A DNA stretch of 40,952 bases, taken from contig NPFB01000184.1 in NCBI GenBank assembly GCA_014084085.1, positions 17,154 through 58,105 on the forward strand, given 5' to 3'. A program made the translations under genes and the position numbers. Below the pieces are notes generated by a model, which was not told the origin of the DNA, ran no database searches, and saw only the letters and a program-made list of their open reading frames with translations. Shown piece after piece: positions 1 to 8,009 of the stretch (the first letter of the stretch is position 1; each line of letters opens with the position of its first letter). The DNA is from Hondaea fermentalgiana. Lineage: Eukaryota > Sar > Bigyra > Thraustochytrida > Thraustochytriidae.

Positions 1-215
1 GCCACGTGCTGGTAGAGCTCAAAGTCGCCTTTGCCGACGGGCTTGCCGTGCGCGTCGTACCTCTCGCGGCAAAAGCCATTGCCGAGTTTGCGAAAGGCGA
101 GGCATGTCGGCTGTGCGTGCTTGATGGTCTTGGTCTTGGCTTCTGTGGCGTTGGAAGCCTGGGCCGAGGCGCCGAGGACGGCCAAGACGAGAACGAAGAG
201 GGCACTTGCGCGCAT
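1..215 (-). CDS. Secreted cysteine-rich PAN/apple-like protein, N-terminal part (cut by window edge)
   Basis: Read on the minus strand from an ATG at 215, this opens with a clear signal peptide (MRASALFVLVLAVLGASAQA) and runs open to the window edge, giving 71 full codons. After the signal peptide come a short Lys/Thr-rich stretch and then CLAFRKLGNGFCRER, followed by a HGKPVGKGDFELYQH segment. The same order of cysteines and glycines occurs in both repeats of the divergent gene at 929-1696, so the two are paralogues. The fold is probably PAN/apple-like, a small disulfide-bonded module used for binding protein or carbohydrate outside the cell; this is inferred from Cys spacing and the companion gene. 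The ligand is unknown. The 3' part lies outside the window. Confidence 0.72.
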   Translation of the reverse strand, partial: MRASALFVLVLAVLGASAQASNATEAKTKTIKHAQPTCLAFRKLGNGFCRERYDAHGKPVGKGDFELYQHV

Positions 216-928
216 TCTAACTGTTTTGAGTTTCCTTTCTAAGAATGAGCTTGCTATTGTTGAGATTTGCTTTAAAGGCTTTGTGGAGGCTTGTGGTTGT
301 TGTTGAGGCTTGTGGTTTACGTTCTGCTGATGCTTGGCAGCTTGCGATTTTCGAGGCCGATGAGCACCATCGTCCGCTTGCTACGTTCCCTTTCTATCTC
401 GACCATGTTCCAAGTTGCAGAGCCGGACCCCAGCACACACCGGCCAGCTCACACACTAGCACCCTCCTACTGGGTTGTTAGGAGGCGATAGCCAGACAGT
501 TTTGTCTTTCCCCCTTTTTCGCATCGGACGCTCCTTCGAGCTCATGTTCGCGAGGGCACGTGCGTTGACCCCGTGTGCATCGTATAAACTTGGCTCCGCC
601 GTGCATGCACAGAGCGTTGGCTTCGTGTGCATCGTGCAGCTCGGCTCCACCATGCATGCACGGGCTGTAACTTCACATACGCGCACGTCAAGCCAGTATA
701 GATCTCATCACATCGGCCAACGAAGGCATGCGTTGGTCACCAGCTATTGCTACTCGCAAAGCAGACGAACCAGCCACTATGCCAGTCAGCGAAGATTGGC
801 CACCAGTGTCATGAAGTAACACTTGAGGCATCGTGCGCAAGGGGGGCGGGGCGCGTCCAGCAACCAGAACCAGAACCAGAACCTCAAAGCAAAGCAAAGG
901 AAAGGAAAAGAGCCCAAGCGAAAGAACG
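216..928. promoter_or_regulatory. Divergent intergenic region between the two secreted paralogues
   Basis: This 713-bp stretch separates two head-to-head start codons and must hold the promoters of both genes. It contains an imperfect direct repeat at 562-665 (listed separately) and an AACCAG/AAAGC-rich leader just before the plus-strand start. I see no convincing coding sequence; the open frames here have no recognisable domain. Confidence 0.45.
562..665. repeat. Two imperfect 52-bp direct repeats
   Basis: Copy 1 is about 562-613 and copy 2 about 614-665. Both share GCGTTG, then CGTGTGCATCGT, then GGCTCCRCCRTGCATGCAC at the same offset of 52 bp. They lie in the shared upstream region of the divergent secreted-protein genes, so a duplicated regulatory site is possible but not shown. 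Confidence 0.7.
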
Positions 929-1696
929 ATGGAGATGAACATGCGAGCCAGCATTCTTCTCGTCCTCGTCATGGCCGTTCTCGCCACCATGAGCGAGGCA
1001 ACCAGTCTGCGCTCCAAGGCCCAGGCCACTCTGCAAGAATCTCGCGGGCTCACCTCGCACCCGCACAAGCCCATCTGCTTGGCCTTCAAGAAGCTCGGCG
1101 ATGGCTTTTGCCGTGAAAAGGTCGACCACTACGGCGAGCCCGTCGGAACCGGAACCTTCAACCTCTACAAGCATATTGAGTCCAAGAGCGAGTGCGCCAT
1201 GCTCTGCTACGAATATGAAGACTGCACCGGCTGGGAGTACGACAGCCGCAGCCATCGCAAGACGTGCGAGGTGCATCGCGGCGAAGTAGGCGCCTACAAG
1301 GCCAAGCATGGTGTTGAGTGCTACGAAGCATACAAGACTGCAGACGAGAGCAAGTGCTTTACGCCCCCCAAACCGGAGCCTGAACCGACGTGCGAGTACA
1401 AACTCCTGGGCAATGGCTACTGCCGTGAGGCCTACGATTACCACGGCAACCCGTACGGTCTGGGAGACTACAAGACGTACTGCAACAAGAACAAGCCGTG
1501 CGTGGAGGACAAGTGCCGCGAAGCCTGCACGGGCTACGAGTGGTGCAAGTACTACGAGTTCAAGCCCATCAACCCTGACAACCTTCCGTGGGACACCTAT
1601 CTTGAGGAGGGTGCGGGTCGCTGCGAGTTGTACCGCGGATACATTGGCGCGTACAAGCCGTCTTCCAAGGCGAAGTGCTACATGAAGTACTGCTAA
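929..1696 (+). CDS. Secreted cysteine-rich protein with two PAN/apple-like repeats
   Basis: The product has 255 residues from the ATG at 929. In-frame ATGs follow at 935 and 941; the one at 941 (MRASILLVLVMAVLA) matches the start of the paralogue at 1-215 and may be the real start. A signal peptide is followed by two repeats of about 90 residues, each opening with C..KLG.G[FY]CRE and a D..HG.P.G.G segment and ending with GAYK and a final cysteine. A proline/glutamate linker (PPKPEPEPT) joins them. Cysteine-rich modules of this kind (PAN/apple) usually mediate extracellular binding; the assignment rests on Cys pattern, not on a matched profile. The protein is probably secreted or on the cell surface. 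No intron is needed. Confidence 0.78.
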   Translation: MEMNMRASILLVLVMAVLATMSEATSLRSKAQATLQESRGLTSHPHKPICLAFKKLGDGFCREKVDHYGEPVGTGTFNLYKHIESKSECAMLCYEYEDCTGWEYDSRSHRKTCEVHRGEVGAYKAKHGVECYEAYKTADESKCFTPPKPEPEPTCEYKLLGNGYCREAYDYHGNPYGLGDYKTYCNKNKPCVEDKCREACTGYEWCKYYEFKPINPDNLPWDTYLEEGAGRCELYRGYIGAYKPSSKAKCYMKYC

Positions 1697-2219
1697 ACAT
1701 ACGTACGTAAAGCATCAATAATTAAGCAAGTCCATCATATTGTTAATCACAAATAACGGAAGACTCGCCCACGAGAGCGCGTTGTCGGTATCCTTTGTTG
1801 GACTTTGCGCACTATATTTTCTTGCGCGCCGACCAAAACTATGATTGAGAACGATGCTAGTTGATCCTCGTGTGAGAGCGAGAAAGGGCCCCACGCCTCG
1901 AGCTCGCTCAGGACCCGTCTTTGGACCGAAGAGAAAGCGGAGGAGATGCAAAGTCTACACCGAAAAAGTATCGCCCTCGATGTATGAGTGTTGATCTGCA
2001 TGTCCGGATGTCTTTAAGAGAAAGTCTCCATCTTTCTCTTTGAAATCAGCATCAAGAGAAAAAAAAAGAAAGTCATGTCCAAAGAGGAGAATAGCTTCAA
2101 TCGTTCAGGGGGGTTTGAAAAGAGGCATCGCGCGCTTTCTTGTTGGCTAGCTAGCTTGCCTTTTTTTTTTGCATGTTTGCTTGTTTATTTTTGCTTGCTT
2201 GCTTGTTTGCTGGAGTGGC
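1697..2219. other. Convergent 3' intergenic region
   Basis: This lies between the stop codons of the secreted protein (+) and bL20m (-). It holds A- and T-rich runs (an A-rich tract near 2053-2072 and a T run at 2161) and TTGC/TTGT tetranucleotide repeats at about 2170-2213 that would fall in the bL20m 3' untranslated region. No gene is evident. Confidence 0.5.
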
Positions 2220-2549
2220 TTACTTGCTCGCCTTGCAAAGCTCAACAATGGCGCGAAAGGAAAAGGGCTCGGTGATGGCCATGTCGGCGAGAACCTTGCG
2301 GTTGAGCTCCACCTTGGACTGGTTGAGTTGGTGAACAAAGTTGGAATACGACATGCCGTGCTCGCCGACGCCGGCGTTCACTTGCTGAATCCACAGCGTG
2401 CGAGCATCTCGCTTCTTCTCTTTGCGGTTCCTGTAGTTGTGCTCCAAGGCCTTATCCACGCGGTTGTACACCGTGCGCTTGCAGTTCTTGGCCTTGCCGC
2501 GGTAGCCCTTGGCCATCTTCAAGTACTTGGCCAGCTTGCCGGACGTCAT
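2220..2549 (-). CDS. MRPL20: Mitochondrial large-subunit ribosomal protein bL20m
   Basis: The 109-residue product follows the bL20 family along its whole length: a basic N-terminus with KMAKGYRGKAKN, then YRNRKEKKRDARTLWIQQVNA, then the SYSNFVHQLN and NRKVLADMAI signatures. The bacterial family is usually 115-120 residues, so this is essentially full length. bL20 binds 23S-type rRNA early in assembly of the large subunit. A nuclear copy in a eukaryote should serve the mitochondrial (or plastid) ribosome; the usual lineages argue for mitochondrial. The start at 2549 is fixed by an in-frame stop 8 codons upstream. There is no obvious cleavable presequence beyond the basic N-terminus. The gene is head to head with the questin-oxidase-like gene. 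Confidence 0.93.
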   Translation of the reverse strand: MTSGKLAKYLKMAKGYRGKAKNCKRTVYNRVDKALEHNYRNRKEKKRDARTLWIQQVNAGVGEHGMSYSNFVHQLNQSKVELNRKVLADMAITEPFSFRAIVELCKASK

Positions 2550-3255
2550 GGTGCCTCCGTCTGCCTCTTAGACAGCCTTCGCGCCTGCGCCTGCGTCTGC
2601 GACCGCAGCTGCAGCTGCGCAGCCGCCCGCCCTCCTCCCCGTCCTCTCTCTCCTGCGCTCCTCTCCGCGCGCCGCGCCTTTTCTCCGCCGCCCGCTCCTT
2701 CGCGCTCTGCAGCTGCTGCTGCTGCTGCTCCTCCTCTTCTTGCTCTTCCTCTCCTTCTCCTCCTTGGGGCTGAGCGCGGCAGCCACGCACGCGATGCATC
2801 CGCGCCGCGGTGTGCGCAACCCGTTTAGCAGCTCGCGGGGACGGCCCCGCCGCTGGTGGAACACTGAGAACGTTTGTAGTATTTAGGATGTTGGGAATTC
2901 GTAGCACATGTGGAGCGACAAGATCTGGTCATCGCGCCGGGCCGAAAATGACTCAGAGTGACAAGATTGGGTGATGGATGATCGGCAAGATCACAACCTT
3001 CCGCGGGACGCGGAAAGGGACGCGAGAGAACAAAACTTCTATGCAAGTATATGCGTGCATCGTTTCGGCATCGCCGCCGCCGCCTCCGCCGCGGCCGCAG
3101 CCGCGGCCGCTGACGACGACGACGACAACGACTACATATTTCGGCCCAGCGATGGTTTTCGCTCGCACTGCACGCAAACACGGAATACCAGACCAAGAAA
3201 CGACTGACAGTGAAGCGCACGCTCGCACGGTGCACGAAGGCAAGGAGCGCAAGAC
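2550..3255. promoter_or_regulatory. Bidirectional promoter region, bL20m / questin-oxidase-like
   Basis: The 706-bp space between two divergent starts carries GCAACC-type and GCN repeats: GCTGCT around 2708-2730, a GCC/CGC-rich block at 3069-3110 and a GAC run at 3112-3132. The 9-nt core GCGCAACCC (GGGTTGCGC on the minus strand) is at 2814-2822, upstream of bL20m. Long frames here are low-complexity shadows. Confidence 0.5.
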
Positions 3256-4440
3256 ATGGTGCGCCAGAGCCTTGCCCGAAAGTTGGGCTCCATCTGGTCC
3301 ACGCAACACTGGAACTTTGAGTACAAGGGCGTCTTGACGAATCATCTGGCGCACGGCGTTGTCGCGCTCGAGCACCTTGGCGCTCCAGACGCCCGAATCG
3401 AGGATTTTGTCGCCAAGTACGAAGCTTCTACCCCGCTCCGCGACGCTAGCGAAGCACGACAAGAGGAAGATGCGCTTGGTCTTCCTCCCCTTGAAGAATT
3501 CGACTCTGACCTTGTCGGGGCGCGCAAACGCTTCTTTGCTCTTCGAGACTTTTACCAGCGCGAGGTTGACCGCAAGGGTCGCGACGTCGTCATCCGCGCC
3601 TACCTCAATCGTCTCTTACCCGGTATTTGCGGCGCCCTCTTGCATAACATGATCCATCTCGGATACGGATACCGTGCTCAGGTCGACCAGACCACCGTCG
3701 AGGGATTGGCGTACATGCATCATTCGTACCTACCGCTTGCAAGACCTCAGTCTCAACACAACGCAAATAGTGCAAAAGCAGATGACATGCATGCTGTGAG
3801 CTATCAAGAGTTTGAAGCGGCCTTCCTTCGAGCCTGCGATCGCATGCGGAGCGAAGACACCATCCCTCAGCTTCTCAAGCAGCGAGCGCACGAGGCCGAT
3901 GACTTTAGCAACTCGCGTCCGCAAAACCAACTTCGCATCATCAGTCTCTACGCCATCGATGACCTTCATGAGCTCTCCAAAGACCTGCCCCTCGTTCCCA
4001 GCATCGCATGGTACGTGGACCTGCTCTGCCGCGTCTTTGTTGACACGACACGTGAGCAAGCGCAAGATAAGAAAAGCGGCAAAGCCGTTTACAGTTTCAT
4101 TCTTCTCCATGGAGTCACGTGCTCCTGGGCATTGCACCAGGTCGAGCATCTCGTAGACCCGGCTTTTGCTCAACAATGTCTTGCCAATACGCTTCTTGCC
4201 GTCATGGCAGTATGTGGCGTTCCGCAGCTTCCTTCTTCTTCGTGTCCGCACGAGGCCGAAGCCAGAAATAAATCGTGGGAGAATCTTTTGCCTGCTCTTC
4301 GGGAAAAGGATCTCGATGAACACGCGTACAAGTTGGGTGCCGTTGCGTATGAGCGCGCGCTCTCTTGCGATGCAAATTGCTCACCAGCGCTGTACAAGCA
4401 AGCGACACAGATTGTCACAAACCTCCGATCATCTCTCTGA
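3256..4440 (+). CDS. Questin oxidase-like family protein
   Basis: The product has 394 residues. Near the N-terminus it reads YKGVLTNHLAHGVVALEHLG (about residues 23-42), and at 130-138 HNMIHLGYG. Both fit the questin oxidase-like family (formerly DUF4243), whose fungal members open an anthraquinone ring in a Baeyer-Villiger-type oxidation. The conserved histidines in NHLAH and H..IHLGYG are the likely key residues. The remainder, with several helical stretches and a HGVTCSWALHQ segment, also fits the family. The substrate here is unknown; most members outside fungal polyketide clusters are uncharacterised, and no polyketide synthase is nearby. The ATG at 3256 is the first in the frame that starts the conserved part. 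Single exon. Confidence 0.78.
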   Translation: MVRQSLARKLGSIWSTQHWNFEYKGVLTNHLAHGVVALEHLGAPDARIEDFVAKYEASTPLRDASEARQEEDALGLPPLEEFDSDLVGARKRFFALRDFYQREVDRKGRDVVIRAYLNRLLPGICGALLHNMIHLGYGYRAQVDQTTVEGLAYMHHSYLPLARPQSQHNANSAKADDMHAVSYQEFEAAFLRACDRMRSEDTIPQLLKQRAHEADDFSNSRPQNQLRIISLYAIDDLHELSKDLPLVPSIAWYVDLLCRVFVDTTREQAQDKKSGKAVYSFILLHGVTCSWALHQVEHLVDPAFAQQCLANTLLAVMAVCGVPQLPSSSCPHEAEARNKSWENLLPALREKDLDEHAYKLGAVAYERALSCDANCSPALYKQATQIVTNLRSSL

Positions 4441-5222
4441 GCCGCGAAGAAGGCAAGGCTAGGCCACTGGACTAGGCTAGGCTTGGCTTGGCTAATCTAG
4501 GCAAGTCGAGCTGCCTGTTTGCTCATCCCCAAGCTCAGACTTTCAAGGAACGCCATTGCTGACGAAACCATGACGACATTCTTTATCTAATCTCAGCCTC
4601 AAATTGGACATGTGCAAGTGCACGCGGGTGCGCTTCGCTGCCCCTTGTAAAAGACTCTTCTTGCTTAACCTCATTCCACCATTTTTAAAATACTTTCAGC
4701 TGTGAAAAAAGTGGAAACGACGCGCGCGCCTTTCTTCGATATCGCTCTGTAGATGCACGAGACATCCCTCTTTCGCGCAGTGCGTAGCTCAGTATCGCCT
4801 TACTATGCGGAGCGTCCCCGGGTCCATCTAACTGTAAGTGGACAGCTCGCGCTATGGACAAAATGTCGTGTGCAGATATCGCGCTCTTATCTCGAGCGCT
4901 GAATGATTCAAGATCATTCAAGAGAGACATATCAAGGAGAGAGCCATTGTCAAGACTCAGCGCTAAATTAGCAACGTGTATGTTTTCGTCTTTTCAATTT
5001 TTCGTTTTTGATTCAAGAAAGGAAAGAAAACCATCCTTTTCCAGTCTTCGTTTCAATGGCCCTCTTCAGGAATCAACCGCTCGAAACGAAGAAAGAGGAG
5101 AAACAGAAAAGAGGGCAAATGAAGAAAGGAAATTGCATTACGTGGCTGTGGCTGGCAGGCACGTCACCAAAGAAGCCCCGTTTCCGTTGTGTATAAAGAA
5201 AAGAAAAGAAATTGAAGAGAGC
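4441..5222. other. Convergent 3' intergenic region
   Basis: This lies between the stop codons of the questin-oxidase-like gene (+) and the UPRT gene (-). CTAGGC/CTTGGC motifs repeat at about 4455-4505. An open frame that runs from here into the UPRT gene on the opposite strand has no recognisable content and is judged a shadow. Confidence 0.45.
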
Positions 5223-6050
5223 CTAGCGCGTGCCAAAGTAACGATCACCAAAGCTGCCAAGGCCTGGCGAAATGAAATGCTCCTTGTTGAGACCTGCATC
5301 GACGGCAGCGGTTATAATGCGAACCTGCGGAAAGGCCTCCTGCACATTCTTGATGCCAGCGGGGCAGCTAATGAGACAAAGCACGGTAATATGCTGTGGG
5401 TCAACGCCGTACTCGCCCGTGAGCACCTGAAGACTCTTGATCATGGTGGACCCAGTCGCCAAGAGCGGGTCCATGAGAAGAACGCTGCACGAGGCAAGGT
5501 TCTTGGGTAGCTTGGAGTACAGCACCTGAAGTTCCGACCCGGCGTGTTTGGCGACCAAGAGCTTGCCGGTGGGCGACCCGGGCATGCACGCGTTAAAAGC
5601 CTGCATGAAGGCGTCGCCTGACCGCAAGATTGAGACGGCCGCCACAGGTCGCGCAAAGTCGTACCCGTCAACCTGCGCGCCGGTGGGCGTCACCACTGTC
5701 TTCTTCTCGGTGGCGAGTTCTCCGAGAGCGACTTCGACGACCAGCTTGATTGCGCGATCTACGTAGAAAACAAAGCGGTCCTGGCTACTTTCGCGGTCTC
5801 GGACACGCAGCAGCAGGGCGTCCACGCTCTTCATGCCCTCGCCCGCGAGGCAGCGCACCTCGGCGGCTGCGGCGGCTGCGCACGCGCGGTTTTCCTCGCG
5901 TCTCTCCGCCATCGTCGCTGTCGTCGCTGCTACGGCCATCGCTGCTGCCGTCGCCGCTGGCCTCGCTCGCCACGCGCCCTCGCTGCCGCCGGCGCTCCTC
6001 CTCGCGCGCACGAGCCGCGCGGCGCCGCTGGCGGCTCGCCGCGCCAGCAT
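5223..6050 (-). CDS. UPP1: Uracil phosphoribosyltransferase
   Basis: The product has 275 residues and would convert uracil and PRPP to UMP and pyrophosphate (pyrimidine salvage). Visible family marks are VSILRSGDAFMQAF (about 139-152), the PRPP-binding loop MDPLLATGSTM (193-203) and the uracil-binding C-terminal stretch SPGLGSFGDRYFGTR (261-275), which closes the protein as usual. The catalytic core is about residues 63-275. The first 50 residues are rich in Ala and Arg, and in-frame ATGs at M38 and M47 could be the true start; from M1 the stretch would resemble an organelle targeting peptide. An in-frame stop lies 14 codons upstream of M1. The gene is head to head with the methyltransferase gene. 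Confidence 0.92.
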   Translation of the reverse strand: MLARRAASGAARLVRARRSAGGSEGAWRARPAATAAAMAVAATTATMAERREENRACAAAAAAEVRCLAGEGMKSVDALLLRVRDRESSQDRFVFYVDRAIKLVVEVALGELATEKKTVVTPTGAQVDGYDFARPVAAVSILRSGDAFMQAFNACMPGSPTGKLLVAKHAGSELQVLYSKLPKNLASCSVLLMDPLLATGSTMIKSLQVLTGEYGVDPQHITVLCLISCPAGIKNVQEAFPQVRIITAAVDAGLNKEHFISPGLGSFGDRYFGTR

Positions 6051-6508
6051 CTTCGTGCGCTCTTCCCGGTCCCCGGCGAGCGAACGCCTTCACGCTCCGG
6101 CACCTGGCCTGCGCAAGCGCAAACGGAGCGGGCCGCTTCCGCGCCTCTCGCTGCTGCTGCTGCTGCTGCTCTTCGGCGTCGTCGTCGCCTTCGTCCTGCT
6201 CGCGCTCCTCGCCGCTGCGATCCGCGCTTCCCGGCGATGATCCGAGTCTGCCTTCTAACAGGGTAAGCTCGACTTGGAATCGGAAAAAGGGTTGCGCTGC
6301 TCTGCTTTGGACTCCGAAAAGTTTTTGTTCCGGCCGACGGCCAAAAGTTGGGGACGCCAAAAAGGGTTGCGCTCGACGGACGGGAAAAGGGTTGCGCACC
6401 TGGGTGCGCGAGGACGAAGAAGCAGGCGGCAGTGAAAAAGCCCCCTCCCGGCGGGCAGGCGAGACCACGCTCGTGCGCGCGCGCAGACGCGGGTGCGCGA
6501 GAACGTCC
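6051..6508. promoter_or_regulatory. Bidirectional promoter, UPRT / methyltransferase, with three AAAAGGGTTGCGC elements
   Basis: The 458-bp space between divergent starts holds three near-identical elements on the plus strand: AAAAAGGGTTGCGC at 6284-6297 and 6359-6372, and GAAAAGGGTTGCGC at 6384-6397. The same 14-mer recurs on the minus strand in another bidirectional promoter, at 34528-34541. Frames that read through this region are compositionally biased and have no domain. Confidence 0.6.
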
Positions 6509-7468
6509 ATGGCGGAGGAGGAGGAGATGGAGCTCCCGGAGCTCGCAGAGTCCGAGGTCCCGCTCGCGGCTGGCGGGCTGCCAGCGGAGGAGGAGGAGGG
6601 GGAGGAAAGGGCGCAGAAACCCGCGCGAATTGTCAAACTCGTGCACCTGCGAGACCCCAAGGCGGGCGTCTTTTCGCAGGCGAAAAAACAGGTACGTATG
6701 CGCGCGACGGTGAAGGCGTGACGCCACAAAGTGATCAGAGCGACTCACACAGACGTGCAGTGCGATCTTTGGGAGTTCTTCTGGGGCACCTCTCTGCTTA
6801 CCGCCAGCTTTGTCAATGCCCTCGACCTCAGCGCCGAGGCCGCCGCAGGCAAGGACATCGAGGTCCTCGAGATTGGAGGCGGGTCCGGGCTGTGCAGCCT
6901 TACGGCCGCTCTCGTTGGCGCGGCGTCCGTGCGCATGACGGATCTCGTCCCCGATGCTCTTCGCGTCTGCGAAAAGAGCGCCGCGGCAAACGCGCTTTCC
7001 AACATTACCTTTGCCAAGCTTGACTGGAACGCGCCCGAGACCGTCCCCGAGAGCGCGTTTGATCTTGTCATTGGGTCAGATATCCTCTTTTACCGGGGTA
7101 CGGTGGCGCCCGTGGCTCGCGCCTTTGCCCAGGCGCTCCGTCCTGGCGGCATTGGAATCCTTTCGGACCCTTGTCGCTGCAACACGGATGACTTTATCGC
7201 CAAGCTCGAGGAGCTTGGTATTGTGGCAGAGACGCACCTTTTCCGCCCGAGAATGCTGGCGCGAGGTCGTGATCTCGGGCCCAAGGCCTTTGTCAATGTG
7301 AAAAAAGTCAAGCTCATTGTCTTTCGACGCCCGCTTGAAGAAACTGACGCCACCGAGGATGCTCACGATATCCTTTGGGCACAGGTTCAGGCCGCTCTCC
7401 CCAAATTTACGCGCCCTGAGCTCGAGGTTGAGCTCGAAGCTCTCGGCCTCGCGCCAACGTCCTCCTGA
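6509..7468 (+). CDS. Class I SAM-dependent methyltransferase (METTL21-like, lysine methyltransferase family), two exons
   Basis: Proposed exons are 6509-6691 and 6761-7468, giving 296 residues. Exon 1 encodes an acidic N-terminus (MAEEEEMELPEL) and VHLRDPKAGVFSQAKKQ. Exon 2 continues with CDLWEFFWGTSLLTASF, the tryptophan-rich entry of the Methyltransf_16 family. SAM-binding motif I is VLEIGGGSGL (about 96-105), an acidic residue of motif II follows in MTDLVPDAL, and FDLVIGSDILFYRG (about 161-173) is the post-II motif. Relatives methylate lysines of elongation factors, chaperones or mitochondrial proteins; the substrate cannot be read here. Both exons are in phase 0 across the junction. Without the splice, the exon-2 frame would begin inside the intron and lack the DLW entry context. 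Confidence 0.82.
6692..6760 (+). other. Spliceosomal intron, 69 nt
   Basis: The donor is CAG|GTACGT and the acceptor GTGCAG|TGC. Splicing joins two open frames in phase 0 and completes the methyltransferase N-terminal motif. An alternative acceptor AG at 6751-6752 would shift the frame. An in-frame TGA at 6719-6721 ends the unspliced exon-1 frame, which supports removal of this segment. Confidence 0.8.
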
Positions 7469-8009
7469 CTCACTTCCCTTCGACATGCGGTTCTCTAGGT
7501 CTACAAATTGTACTACCAATGCTCTTTTCATTGTATACCAAAATGTTCTTTCCGTTGTAGTATACTGCCAATGCTCTTTTCACTCGAACTTGCATTCCAC
7601 TGGCATTCCATTCCTTTCGATTCAGATCTATTCACTCGCTGCGCCGCTGCTACTTTCTTCTTTGAAAAAAAGCACATGATGCCTTGCTTTGCCTTGCTTC
7701 ACTTTATCTTCGTGTCCCACATGGCTCGCCTTCCTGCGAACCCCGCCCCTCAAGTGCGCTAGGGGTGCGGAACGCACTGCGCAAGCCAGCCCAGCTCAGC
7801 AGCGTCGCGTGCGTCACCTTACATTAATGTATACATAGTATACTTCTACAAGCACACCAGAACAGGGCGTCAGCACGTGCCGCGGCGGCCGGCCCCACAA
7901 ACAAACAAACAAGCAAGCGAGCAAGCGAGCAAGCAAACAAGCAAACAACCGAGCGCTGGAGATCGGTCGATCGATCGAGCGAGCGAGCGAGCAAGCGCGC
8001 CCGAGCGCC
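7469..8009. promoter_or_regulatory. Intergenic region and leader upstream of the NEL-domain gene
   Basis: Near the methyltransferase 3' end, CCAATGCTCTTTTCA occurs twice (about 7516-7530 and 7568-7582). Just before the NEL-gene start there is a long A/G-C tetranucleotide leader of AAAC, AAGC and GAGC repeats (about 7896-7995) with GATCGATCGATC inside. Its composition resembles leaders of other genes in the window, which argues that the NEL gene is expressed as a native gene. No coding sequence is evident. Confidence 0.45.
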
